64,000 nt of DNA from Alitta virens (GCA_932294295.1 OW028578.1:34913685-34977684), one strand, 5' to 3'. Shown: positions 46,549-58,251, numbered from the stretch's first letter. Numbers and translations are program-made. Notes: generated by a model from the sequence alone, not told the origin.

Positions 46549-47255
46549 ATTTGCTCTCAGGAAGTTACTGTCAACCCAAATCAAGTACTTTTGCAAAGCT
46601 ATTGTTTTTATCTTTGTTTATCCATTGATTTCAATGATCTTGCATACCATTTTTCAGCTTGTGACTGCTTCATTAGAGGCAAATATATTTTGGGTGTTAA
46701 TTGAATTTTGTGTCTGGATTGAAATTTCAATTAATGAGTTCTGTAGAAGGGAGTAACTTAGCTGAGACGCTAACCAGTACTTTTTAGCAATTCGCCATAT
46801 TATAATAATGACGATTTCAAGAATATACTTTCCACTGAATGTTTTTTTTTTACTGTAACTAGTTTAAATTATCAGTCATTAAATTCTAAATTTGATCAAC
46901 TGAAATATTGTATTTATATGTATAATAATGGCCTTAGTAATAATGTGTGCTATTTGCTTGGAAATGTCTATACTTTTTTTTTTCACCATGTATGAGTAGT
47001 TTTTTTTACTGAACAAATGCGCCAAAGCCAAAAATACACGATAAAATGATCCAACAGCTATACTGTATAAAGTGAGGGTGTGAAATACAAGGTTTCTCAA
47101 TTGTATCAAAACTGGAACGCGACAGCTTTTCCTCATATAGTCTTTATTGTAATTCATGCTTCATTATTTTACAGGTGTGTGATATTATGCATTTTAATGT
47201 TTATCAGTTAAATCTTCATGGCAGTATAGATTTCTTTGTATAATACGACATGGAA

Positions 47256-50200
47256 TTACTTTGGAAGACAAGCACAGGCTTTGCCATCTCTGCATCCACA
47301 CTTGCAACCGTCATCTGCAAAGACAAATAAAAGGATGAATTAATAATATGATTGAAGAATGCCATTTAAAACTGTATCATTCAATCAGAGAGCTTTTAAT
47401 TTACTTGTTAATCAATCAATCTATCCAGTATATTATGTTAAAATTAATTAATTCAAAAGTTTCCTTAATTTCTTTGCATTTCGCTGTATTCGCACTTAAT
47501 ATAATATTTGAGACTTGTGAATTATATTATCTATCAACTAACTAGTATATGAATCATAATCTATCTGTCAATCTGTCTATATATTCATTTTTATCCATCT
47601 ATCCATCCATCTATCTATCTCACCAGAACATGCTGATCTGGTCGAGGCGCAGTTACAGGCATTACCAGCCTGGCAACCACATCCGCAGTTTGTGTCTGAA
47701 ATATACAAATACATTTTAATAATAATTAACATATACACATATCAAATTGAATATAGCTAAAGCATGCTTTAGGCAGCAAACTTATCATAGTTTCCAATTC
47801 TTAGGATGCTTGGTAAACATTTGCTTTTTAACGATATTTAGTTAAATTTCTTGTAAACTTACTGGAGCATCTGGTAACGGCAGATTTGGCGACTGGACAG
47901 GAAGAACCCTTGGTGCAGCCGGCTCCCTTTGAAGATGCGCACTGGCAAGCTGCAATAGATAGGCTGAGTGAGTAATTGAGTAAGTGAGTAGGTATGTGAG
48001 TGAGTGAGAAATGAGTAGGTTAGTCAGTAGGCATGTGGGTAAGTTAGGAAGCCAGGAGGAAGGTAAGTAAAATTTAAAAAAAAATGAAAAGAAAAATTAT
48101 GTTTATTTGAAAAAAGTATTTTACCCTTTTCTATAGAAAACAATACGGAGCCCCTGAAAGGACATGGCAGAAAAATATCTAATTATCCCGTGCGCACAAG
48201 TTAATTTACGAAAAATACATTTTTTTCCCATGCACACGAGTTAATTAACTCATGCGCACAAGAAACATTTGGTGCGCACGAGAAACATTTGCTGTGCACC
48301 AGAAAAATTTTGTGTGGACAAATTCTATCTGGGTAGTTCTGCATTTGTGCACAAGTTAAAAATGCTGTTCCTAGCAATGAAAAATAGTCCCTGCAGTAAA
48401 CTGCAATGATCAAATCAATCAATCATTCACACATATCAATTGGTCAATAATCAATCAATCAATGATGTTATATCAATTGATCAATCAATACCAATCAATC
48501 TATCAATCTATCTATCTATCTATCTAGCTGTCGCGCTGTCTGTCTGTCTGTCTGTCTGTCTATCAAGACTCAAGAATACTTTATTTTGACCATATATTTA
48601 CATACATCAATCTATCTGATGTTACAACTATATAAACTGTCTGTCTATTCATCTATCTATCTATCTATTCATCTATGTGTGTATGCTTGTTTATCGAAGA
48701 TGTTTGTATATGTGACTATATGTATGTAAATGATTAGTGAATTTACAAAGCAAAAGTACAAATACATGTACATATCCAAGATTGCCATCTTTTGGTAGAA
48801 CATGTAATTTCATGTACTTAATTGAAAACCCCACCTTTCTTGCCTTTTTAGTTGCTGAAATACAACACAATACATTTTTGCAATCAAGATATATCTAATG
48901 AACTTTCTGATAAATGTCCTAATTGGCTGGGGTCGCTGAGTGCACTTCACTACAGAGGGCTTGGCCATTGAATGGAACAGCATATTAAACTCCTAATAAA
49001 ATAAAAACTATTAGGTCTAGATAAAAGATAGTGATAGAACTGTGCACCCATTTTTCTCAACTTAATTATCTTGTGCGCATGACTTAATTAACTCGTGCGC
49101 AAAAGTTCATTAAACTGGAAAAAAAAATGTTTGTGCGCACCAAATGTCTCTTGTGCACTAAATTAACTTATGTGCACGAAAAAAAAAATTGTTTCTTAAA
49201 TTAACTCGTGCGCACGGGAAAAAAATATTTTTTTCTTAAATTAACTCGTGCGCACGGGAAAATTATATTTTTTTCTGCCATGTCCTCTTAGGGGCTCCGA
49301 AACAGGCTTATATAAGTTTAGGTTTTTTTTTTCAAAGAAATTATTTATATATATTTCAGTTCATAATATTTTGAATCCAAAAGAGAAAACGGTTAATTTT
49401 AAAGGCGTCGCTTATTTGTGTGGGAAATCTTTTTTATTTTATGATTTTGACTTTTATCACATGAGATAATAATATATGTATGCGTACAATATTTTTCTAC
49501 TTTACTGAATAATTTACAAGTATAATTCTTTTTATTAATCAAGATCAGATATGGTAATCAAAAGTGGCAAGCTAGTGAAAGATAATAACGGGAAACTGAT
49601 AAGATAAAAATTCCACAACTGTCTAGAAACGCTACTTTGTTTCCTGTCTGTCTGCTTATAAGTTCAATGTTTAATCTTGGCATAGATGTGCAGTGCATCC
49701 AAGGTCATGTTTAATAACAAACTTTGAACTGATTGGAGCATGATTATCCAGTTTAAAAAGAAGTCTTTGAAGTTATTTGAATGTCTTTATCATCTGTGAG
49801 ACCTTGACATATGCCGCCTATCTGACATTTAATCTATTAAACCTAACTGCCACCTAGCGAAACAAAAAAAGTCAAGTGCTGTTAACCACGTGTGTCAGCC
49901 CTCAGCCCCTGGGAAAATTCGTGTACTGAGCCTGCCAAGCATGAGTCTTTCACAACCTGTGTAGGGCATACAACCCGTTACACATTATTAGGCTACCTGT
50001 GGTGAGTTAAGCACTCTACAGTCGCCATCACTGCTTATAGCTAAGTACCCATTTACACCTGGGTGGAGTGGAGCAAAGAGTTACAGAGGATCTGCTCAGT
50101 TCATCCGTACCATGGCGGGGGGTTTGAATTCGCAAACTCTGGTTAGCATATGACCACACTAACCACTGAACCATGCTTTACGAACAGTTTTCGGATGGAT

Positions 50201-50654
50201 GTTTACGAAAGTTAAAAACAAGAATTTCCATCATATATCACAGTTTGTCTCAATACTCCCAGAATTCAAAGTTTTAATTCTAGGAATATTTAAATATGAC
50301 ATTTGTTAAACAATTTCACACTTAATCAAAAGCTGCACAAATTATACAAACTATGGAAATATACAAATACACGCGCCTTGCAAGACTGTAATTCCTTTGA
50401 AAAGAACATTTCGTAAAAACATTTTTTTCGAAAAATAATTAGTTCTTAAAATAACATGATTGCTCTTAAACCAATAAACAACTGGCATTTAAGGCACATC
50501 AATTATTTTGATGTACAGGTTTTCACGAAATTACTTCCACACAGAATTAGGTGCCCTAACTCTATATAAATGTACATTTAATTACACTAATAAAATACAA
50601 GTAAAAATAAAGAAAACTCTTACCTGGGCCACAGTTGCATTCTACATCAGCCAT
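47256..50654 (-). CDS. metallothionein
   Basis: Four coding exons on the minus strand: 50654-50624, 47949-47863, 47695-47624 and 47314-47256. All are bounded by GT-AG with matching phases and give 82 aa ending in TAA. There are 18 Cys (22 percent), mostly as CxC (CNC, CQC, CGCGC, CNC, CKCGC, CAC), and no Phe, Tyr, Trp or His; these are hallmarks of metallothioneins. Exons 3 and 4 each contain the same unit CxCGC-x2-G-x-ACxC (NCGCGCQAGNACNC; CKCGCRDGKACAC), suggesting exon duplication. By family knowledge it binds Zn, Cd and Cu in thiolate clusters in the cytosol. Exon 1 encodes only MADVECNCGP. An AATAAA on the minus strand (47143-47148) is a plausible poly-A signal. It is unusually split: three introns, the first 2.7 kb. 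The sequence is not a close match to sea-urchin or vertebrate forms that I know, so the subclass is open. Confidence 0.85.
48148..49300. mobile_element. foldback (long inverted-repeat) element in metallothionein intron 1
   Basis: The left arm starts CGGAGCCCCTGAAAGGACAT at 48146 and the right arm ends AGGGGCTCCG at about 49299. The arms (about 48148-48350 and 49040-49300) are inverted copies with shared order: ggacatggcagaaaaa, cccgtgcgcac, gagttaattt and catttggtgcgcac. The loop (about 48370-49020) holds AATC, TATC and TGTC microsatellites. There is no transposase frame. The right arm has an extra copy of its cgtgcgcacggg block. Confidence 0.85.
48190..49255. promoter_or_regulatory. cluster of metal-response-element-like motifs
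   Basis: Heptamers fitting the MTF-1 core TGCRCNC (or its complement) occur at 48191, 48231, 48253 and 48273 in the left arm. In the right arm they occur at 49043, 49073, 49095, 49133, 49208 and 49248. Several are the octamer palindrome GTGCGCAC and match on both strands. Two additional near matches have one base off. All but 49043 lie clearly within the arms of the foldback element. Whether MTF-1 binds them is inference; GCGCA words also resemble NRF-1 sites. Confidence 0.5.
49900..50176 (-). mobile_element. tRNA-like SINE in metallothionein intron 1
   Basis: Read on the minus strand from 50176: an A-box-like word (tggttcagtggttagtgtgg) and a B-box-like word (gcgaattcaaacccc), then about 200 bp of body. 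The tRNA-like head is clear; the family has no other full copy here. Confidence 0.55.
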
Positions 50655-50742
50655 TATGAAATGTGAAGTGTTGATTTTCGAATTTCTCTTCTGTAGCTTT
50701 CAATTGAAATGTTGTATCTGATGAAGATAAACGCCCAGCAGC

Positions 50743-50780
50743 CTTAAATACCAGGCTGAGAGGTGTTAGGTACGTGTGCA
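50743..50780 (-). promoter_or_regulatory. metallothionein promoter: TATA-like box and MRE
   Basis: On the minus strand TATTTAAG (50750-50743) lies about 90 bp before the ATG, and one MRE core TGCACAC (50780-50774) lies about 24 bp upstream of it. This predicts transcription start near 50715 and a 5' UTR of about 60 nt. No second upstream MRE was found in the following 400 bp. Confidence 0.55.
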
Positions 50781-51354
50781 AAACAAACTAAAGCTTAAGA
50801 TTAGCAATAAGGAAGAGTACTTAAATGGTCACATGTCTATAGCATCTGTGATATAAAAATATATCTGATATGTAAATAGAAATGACAGTGATAAATCGTG
50901 GAAATATATCTAGCAACATAGCGTTAAGTTTGCTTAAGAATCTAAATCATAAGTCTGATTTCATAGAACATCTGATTTCATAGATAATCATTTATAGCAA
51001 TTGGTTTTATTGATCTTTGCCATCCATTTTAATGAGTAGGAAATTTGGTTGAGAAAAAAAAAATCTGTTGTTATGGAAAGAAAGTAATTGATAAAATGTT
51101 TCTGTTTGCTTATGACGCCACCTGGCGTTTTTTCCTACCGACGTTTTGGCGCCACCTTGTGGATTGTCCTTAGTTTACATTACAGACCATAGTGTTTGTT
51201 GCATTCTTATCAGATAAATAGCAATCATGTGAGATAATTACAATCTCTCCTGTCAGCTGAAGAACAAATGATATTCTAGGTAAGATAATGCCGGATTAAA
51301 AGATTTGAGATAAAAATCATCATCTATAAAATAAATAAACTGGGTGTAGATTCA

Positions 51355-51640
51355 AACGAAATGAAGATATTTGATGCGTGTAATCTGAGCAAAAACAAGG
51401 ATAGATTAATCCTACAAGTGGAGCATAGCCTGGTGTTAAAAATAATGCAGTAAGCAGACTGCAGTATACTCCTAATGAGGACAAAATTAATGTTCTCTGC
51501 AGGGAATAAGGTTACACCCCAATATGTGGTCTATACTTTTGAAGAGGACGATTTTTTACTCCCACATAGGTTACATTTTACTTTTAACAGGGTAGAAATA
51601 TACCGCTGTGGTATATTGGAGATAGGGTTTCTCTATAGAT
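51355..51640 (+). repeat. direct repeat, copy 1 (upstream of the CRT-like gene)
   Basis: Matches 52927-53205 in order: acaaggatagattaatccta, tctctgcagggaataaggt, 'aatatgtggtctatactttt' and gaagag.. tttttactcccaca. The right copy begins at the end of coding exon 2 of the CRT-like gene. Confidence 0.85.
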
Positions 51641-51652
51641 AGATAGGTAGAT

Positions 51653-51850
51653 ATAGGAAGTGCAGCCCTCTAAGGTAAGTTCTTGCCACTAACGAAAGTT
51701 GATTGATGAGGTGACAGGGAGGAGGAGTCAACCCATGTTACACATTTACCCCATGGGTGGGTTCTATTACTTGTCTCAGCATATAGACGCTGAATGCATT
51801 GGACAGCCAATTTAAAGTCTCATCTGAACAACATCCGGCTGGAATGAAAG
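51653..51850 (-). mobile_element. SINE family B, reverse orientation
   Basis: Carries gcagccctctaagg, ccatgggtgggttctattac and the reverse of the 'gagacgttaaattgg' block, as at 37887-38100. Confidence 0.7.
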
Positions 51851-52091
51851 GTGAAACAATTCTTTTGTATACAATGCCAGTAAATAATCGCCACAATTTA
51901 ACAGATATTGATTCAAGGGGGAAGCTGTGGATTTAATGAAACATATTATCATGTAATAGTACTGTAACTTGGCTTGTAATATTTCCATAACTTTCCTGTA
52001 AAATTGCCATATTTCTTATTAGATTTGAGGCACAACAATTTGCAACAGCCTTGAGCTTTTTCAGGTTGACATCACCAACTAACCTTGAACG

Positions 52092-55000
52092 ATGAGTGAT
52101 CATTCCCTTGGGCAAACTGAGCATTATGATGATACTGATGAGCTCATTTCTCAATCTCACGACACAAGATGGCCGCAGATCTTTCGACGGAACAGACTCC
52201 GGCGATTGAACAATACCGATGGGGATACAGACAGTCACACGACATTCGCAGATGAAGAAACAAGACGTACAAGAAGGACTATTCTAGTCTGCGGAAGACA
52301 AGTGCCTTCTATAGTGATACATATCTTGCTATCTACAGCATCATTAATACTGAACATCATCAGCATAGTTGCGGTTCCCATCTACTCGGGTGCAATTCTT
52401 GAAGCGGGGGGAAGCTTGTTCTTCATGAACACATTTTACGGATTATGGTACGATTGATTATGATGCATGTTATACAATTAATATTTCTAGCATCCAGCAT
52501 TAAGTGAAGCCATGCAGTTTTCATCAAGTAGGTGGGGAAAATAGCAAGCAAACTCTGATTAAGAAATTATTATTTCATATTTAACCGTTGTTTAATGGCC
52601 TCATATTATGACTGTCAAAAATAAAGTTTGAAAATCAATTATTTGAATTGCTAATTTCGTCAAGATGCTACAGCTGTTTGCTTTTTGCAGTGTCACTTCA
52701 GTCCTGTTCCTGGGCAGCTTGACTTGGTCTTTGTATTCCGGCTGGCCCGGAACGATGGTCCATCGGGCATCTTGGAAAGTGATGGCTGGGCTTTCGCAAC
52801 TCGGATGTGCAACGATGTTGTTGATGAACTACACCCAAGACCCAAAGAAGACTCCGGCTTACCTTCAAGCCATAATGAGTGTTTCTCTCATTCCTTTCAC
52901 CATTCTCATGAAGTTTATATTCTTCCAGCGAAGTGAGGATATTTGATATGTATTCTTAGAAAAACAAGGATAGATTAATCCTACAAGTGGAGTATAGCTC
53001 GATGTCAAAAATAATCTAAGCAGTATACTCCTATTGAGGACAAATGTATTCTCTGCAGGGAATAAGGTATTACTCCAATATGTGGTCTATACTTTTGAAG
53101 AGAAAGGTTTTTTACTCCCACAGAAGGTACATTTTACTTTCAACAATATAGAATTTTACCCCTGTGGTGTTTTGGACATAGGGCTGTTTTTTATAGGGTT
53201 TTTTCTTTTTCTGAATATGTGGTATATTGGTATATTTTGTTGGTTGTCTGGTTGGTTGTTGGCTGGATGGCTGACGACGTGGGAACCAAATGTAATTGAT
53301 CACTCACAGATGATAGAATAACTTCATTAATCTTGCTCATTAAAGCAAATAATATATTATAATGAATCCCAGTTTTATAATGTCATCATTAAATCTGACT
53401 TCTGTGCATTAAATTTCAGAGCCAAGCGTAGAAACTTTGATCTGTACACTGACAATTGTCGTCAGGATCCTGATTACCAGCGAGCCGAGGATTTTTGGCT
53501 TCTCGGATGATGAGGCTGTTGTTGATGATCCCGACAAGACCTTAGCGCATCAGATTCTTTGGCCGGCGGTGTTTGCTTTTTGTCATGCTCCCGCAGCATT
53601 TGTTAATTGTTTGCAGGAAAAAGAAACGAAGAAGGAGCAGGTGATGAAGTCTTTGGTATAAGTTCTCCTTGGGAAATCTCTGATATGCTTTAAAAAAATA
53701 TTCATCTTAATTTTGATCATGTCAATATGACAAAGTCAATCTTTATGAGTGGATGATATGTACCTTTACCCTTTGTCTTTGATCTATATTGGATCCTTTT
53801 TTTTTTTTCTTTTTTTTTCGCCAAAAAGCCAACATGTTTTGGTAAATTAGCCATGGGACAATTGTATAATCATATTGTGGGTACTACTTTAGTAATTTTC
53901 AGTTACCTGAAAAAAAAAAATCTATAATCATACGTAATAGCACTCCATATACTTCATTGTGAGCAAGGACTCCAGGCGCTGACATTCATTATTGTAATTG
54001 GCAACAGTTATTAGTGTTGGTTTGTGGGTGGCCCCTCGTGACATGATCATCTTAGAGGTATCACCCTGCTCAATGTTGTTGTTTTTTTTAATCTCTGTAT
54101 TTGTATGTTGTTTTTTTTTAAATAGTGGGCTATATATATGAATCTGAATCTGAATCTAAATCTTGATTTTCTTAATATGCTTTGTAAGTAGTAAACGTTT
54201 CTTTCTTTGTTAAGGTTTCCAGCACAGGGTTTATGATGTGGATCCATATTCTCAACATTTTTTCTTTCTGGTCGATGTTCTGGACTGACATTATTCCTCA
54301 CATTGGAACGGTATGGTTCAGAAATACTTTGAAACAAAGTTTTAAAAGCAAGAACAGCTTTGTTTGAAGCTCAACATAATTGGGTTGCCTGAAGGAATAT
54401 CTCCCGAATAGGCAGATATTGAAAAGGTTCATTGTTTAGCAGGAGGCCAACATGTAAAAATTACCTTTTTCTGGTACAACAGCAGGTTTCATACACCCAA
54501 ATATCCGCAACAATGTGAGCTATGCAATGGCTGATTATAGCTGAGTTACAATAGGTACAACTCTTTATTAGTGGCTGACTTCATCTGTCTGTAGCTAGTA
54601 GATTCTACCTGATGATGATGATTTATTCAGGCACAATTTACAAAAATGAAATATATAAAAATTTGCATAAAAATTATGTCCGTCTTTGGGAGATAAACAT
54701 AGTTATTAGACATTTTGTTTCATTTATTTAATTTTATTTTGAGGAAATGCCACAAACAAAGCATTTCTGAATGTAACAGTCAGTTGAATATGATTGTATT
54801 ATTTTGCTTTTTGCATACATCTTAAAAGTAAAAAAGCTATGGGTGTTAATTTTTTTTATATATATTTTTGAAGTTGTAACTATCCCAAACTATTCTGTCA
54901 GTATCTGTATCTATCCAAATCCATCTCATTAATTAAAATTGATAGTTTATCCCTTAGATCAGTTGTTGCCATATTTACAGTTGTCTTTAGTGACGTCTCA

Positions 55001-55671
55001 GGATTTTGTCATGAGCAGTTCCAGACCTTTTGTGCAAATATGAAATTTGCTGTTGTATCTGAACCGGAACAATCTATAAAATGGCTACCTTCTGCTGCTC
55101 CACTAATGTGCTGTTATATCTTAATGTTGGTGGTAGTATAATTTACTCTTAATTTTTTCAGTCATCATCCATCCATGATTTCAGCCAGAGATACTTCAAT
55201 GGATTAGAATGTGTTTTCGGTCTTCATCCGCACTGTATGTCCATGCTGCTAGCGGCTTGGGTGACAATTTCTGACTCCTTTCTTCGATATATCGTTTCTT
55301 TTTTACTTATCGGATACACGGAAGGCGCTGTTTATACTTCGATGATCACATCTATGGGTAGTCCTGTCGGAACGGTATTCTGGTCTTTGTTTCGCTTGTA
55401 CCCAACACTACATTGGGAGCCTCGTTACACCAAATCAACGACTTATACGTTAGTAGGATTAGCTTTTATGATGCCAGCTGTGGTTATTTACAATTACATC
55501 AGTTATAAGGAAGAAAATAAAATAAATGGCATGAAGAAAAATGACACTTTCAATGCCAATGATGATGATTTTGTCAACAATCCCCATGACACTGAAGATG
55601 AAGTTCTACAGAGTGATTCAGTATCTATAACAGGATATCTGGAAATAGATGGGGGATTATACAATTTATGA
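52092..55671 (+). CDS. CRT-like transporter (drug/metabolite transporter superfamily)
   Basis: Coding exons are 52092-52447, 52691-52932, 53420-53655, 54215-54310 and 55162-55671; phases match and the product is 479 aa. The first donor (gtacga) and the last acceptor of exon 4 (ttaag) are weak but keep the frame. A 5' UTR acceptor lies at 52064. The N-terminus (1-68) is cytosolic, acidic then Arg-rich. About ten hydrophobic segments follow from residue 71 to 421. Landmarks fit the chloroquine-resistance-transporter-like family: an LQ..MSVSLIPFTILMKFIF helix (178-197), WPAVFAFCHAPAAFVNCLQEK (247-267), the long loop with FNGLECVFG and a following Cys (322-335), ISDSFLRYI, VYTSMITSMGSPVGTVFW (367-384) and WEPR (395-398). 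Known members carry peptides, thiols or amino acids across vacuolar, lysosomal or plastid membranes; the substrate here is unknown. The C-terminal 50 residues are acidic and cytosolic. Family assignment is by recalled pattern and not by a search. Confidence 0.65.
52927..53205 (+). repeat. direct repeat, copy 2 (start of CRT-like intron 2)
   Basis: Partner of 51355-51640. Its left edge overlaps the splice donor region of exon 2 (cgaagtgaggatatttgat versus cgaaatgaagatatttgat in copy 1). Confidence 0.85.
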
Positions 55672-55978
55672 TGACTATAATTATAGTCCATTTGACTATG
55701 AATGCCTGATTGGTGGTATCTGAACAGGGTCAATCTCCAAAATGGGCGCCTTCTGAACACAGAACTCAGAATCATTTTATTCATATTACACATATATGCA
55801 TTTAGTTGTACAGATATCATTACGACACACATGGTGCATGAACATGACATATATATATATGTAATAAGGGTGACACCTCCAAGATAAATATATATCAGCT
55901 ACTGAGGTGCCACCCATGATTTCAGAAGATCCTCTTCCAATCCATTCAGTTGAGATCATTGTCAAAAAATTAAATTAA

Positions 55979-55984
55979 AATAAA
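55979..55984 (+). terminator. polyadenylation signal of the CRT-like gene
   Basis: AATAAA about 310 bp after the stop codon, the first such hexamer downstream. Confidence 0.4.
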
Positions 55985-56922
55985 ACATGAATAATTTAGA
56001 GACATATTTTGTTGATATTTCTGTACAGGTCCAGCTGAGGAGCTTGATCATGCCAATGATTCTTAATTTAATTTTTATTACGGTCATAAACATTGCCGAT
56101 GTTATTAAACTTTGACATCATTTTTATATTTTGAAAAGCAATTTTTCTTACTTGTGTTGAAATGTTACTATAATTGTGATTAACAATGATAAGTTCGTCA
56201 CATTCATAAATTAAATGCTTTTGCTTTGTTAATTAAAAATGAATAGAAAAAATGTTTTATCATGCACTTTTTAAACATGGTTAGGCTTCATGCCCTTAAG
56301 ACTATCTATTCCAAGTTGCAATATCATATTCAAACATGTATATCAGATAAATATTAAAGAAAAAATTTACACATATAGTGTCAATGGATACAATTCCTAT
56401 ATCAAGGTGACAACATTGCAGACATACATAGATGAATGTGATCTACCAATTTGCTATTCATGTCCGGTTTCATGTTAACATCTACAATTTTTCAAAATTA
56501 CGCTGACTTTCTGCATCTACTATATTTCTACCTGATTTCTTCCATACATTTTGTTCTGTAATCACCCTCATCCCTACAGCGGCATAACTTATGCCTTTGG
56601 AATGAGTTACCAAAACCATAAAAACAATAAAACAATAAAATTTTAATGCGCTCCACATGTTAGTTCCATCTGATGTGCTGAAGATTAGGCTTAAATAACT
56701 GAAAATATACAATATTTTTTTGCCGACTTAAACATAGAAGAGTATACACTGTAGAATCCTCTGTCTCATAATGATCTATTTTAGGGGATTTCACAGCTTT
56801 GACCACGCTAACCCCTCCTTTTCCCTCATACCACTCATTTCGAGTATACGACTGGCTGCCTGCACCGTTCTCGACAGAACTTCACCTTTTTATTGAGACG
56901 TACTGCCAATATACCGGTGTAA

Positions 56923-56976
56923 GCGGCCATTTATATGCCAATGGCGGCCATCTTGTCATAATGTCGGCCATCTTGT
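56923..56976. promoter_or_regulatory. three YY1-like GGCCAT motifs
   Basis: GGCCATTTAT, GGCGGCCATCTTG and TCGGCCATCTTG occur within 55 bp, spaced about 20 bp apart. GCCATCTTG matches the YY1 core (reverse AAGATGGC), usually found at transcription starts. A short GC-rich island in otherwise AT-rich DNA. No gene start is evident next to it. Confidence 0.35.
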
Positions 56977-57211
56977 GTCTCATTTGCACACGAATCAACT
57001 TATATTTGATGTATCTCCCCAGAGCCTAGCCTTTATGGACCCATCACATCAACTATAAGCTTTAACTATTCACTGCGGCTATTTTGGGTCCGCTTGGGTA
57101 TATGGTATACTTACCGGTCTGTTTGTGTGTAGCTCAACCTTATGTAGCCCATGACATGGGAGCTGTAGTTGGTAGGGTTGCAGATCAGGGGAATTCTAGT
57201 ATATAACCATA

Positions 57212-57337
57212 TACCGTAACGGAGGGTATTATCGACATGGCGGATATTTTCGACACTCAATTTTATTTAATTTTTTTTAACATTTTAATGTGTGTCGAAA
57301 ATACCCGACCTGTCGATAATGCCCTCCGTTAAAAATA
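57212..57337. mobile_element. hairpin MITE family E, copy 2
   Basis: Starts TACCGTAACGGAGGG and ends ccctccgtta. The arms carry tattttcgacactca and its inverse around a T-rich loop. About 85 percent like the copy at 38676 by eye. Confidence 0.8.
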
Positions 57338-57339
57338 CA

Positions 57340-58250
57340 TTTTAAATATTTCTTTACTTGTTTATTTGTCTATTTGTCTATGTATGTTTCAAACAATGTC
57401 TGTATATGAAATGTGTGTCTCTTTGTGTAAATAAATGTATTTGTCTGTCTGTCTATGGTAGTTAGACTTATTATTGTCTCCGCATACCATTCATTATCAG
57501 CCAAGCAGTGCATTGACATTGGTATCTATGCTGAGGCAAGCAGTGACACCCACCCACGTGCTATGTAATACATTTTCCAATGTTTCTATTAATCAATTGA
57601 CATTTCCATTTGAAGGCAAGGTTCAATTATATCCAGTATTCCAGTATATGTGTGTAGCATGGTATACACTTCAATTTTGTCATCTCATCATTAAATCTGC
57701 CATAACAGTCAGTAATTCGAAATTACTAGATAACATAATCCACCAGATACCATTTGAATTATTGAATGAAGAATTGAAATGTTGAGCTTCATATTTTGTA
57801 AAGGTTCACCACTCTAAGGATATTGACAAAACCTCATACCATTGCAATCCAGACTACAGCCACACTTGCAGGACAGAAGTATTATTTCCTGTAACAGGGA
57901 ATTGCGCAGAAAAATCAATTGGCAGACATACGTATGGAAAACGAGAGTCTCCTGGAATCTGGTTAGAAATGAGCTATGGCAATTGGGTCAAAGGTCAGAG
58001 CAATCTGGGTCAGAGGTCAGCTTATATGTCACGTGCCTGGAAGGGAGCTCACTGATTGGTCAATATGTCAAGGATGTGGTATTAAGGCCAAAATGGATGG
58101 AGTAAATGTATTAAGGGTGGGCAGAGACATTTTAAAACATAAGATGGAAACTACAGTATAGCAAGTCAGTCTCAAGGCAGAAGTCACTTTGCTACAATAT
58201 TAACAATTCCTCTGTTTCAACGCCAGTATATACATCTTGATTGACTTATG
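57340..58250. other. gene-free stretch
   Basis: A TCTG-tailed element end lies at 57425-57460 and a SINE B-like fragment (gctgaggcaagca) at 57480-57545. Overlapping open frames at 57842-58161 have no splice or family support. Confidence 0.5.
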
Positions 58251-58251
58251 C

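Noticed and set aside
52685..52936. An alternative 83-codon frame over CRT-like exon 2
   Set aside because: It is a shadow of the transporter frame. The transporter frame joins all five exons in phase; this one does not.
57842..58161. Two overlapping frames of 61-87 codons
   Set aside because: Neither has splice signals, family resemblance or a consistent start; the local sequence reads as ordinary intergenic DNA.
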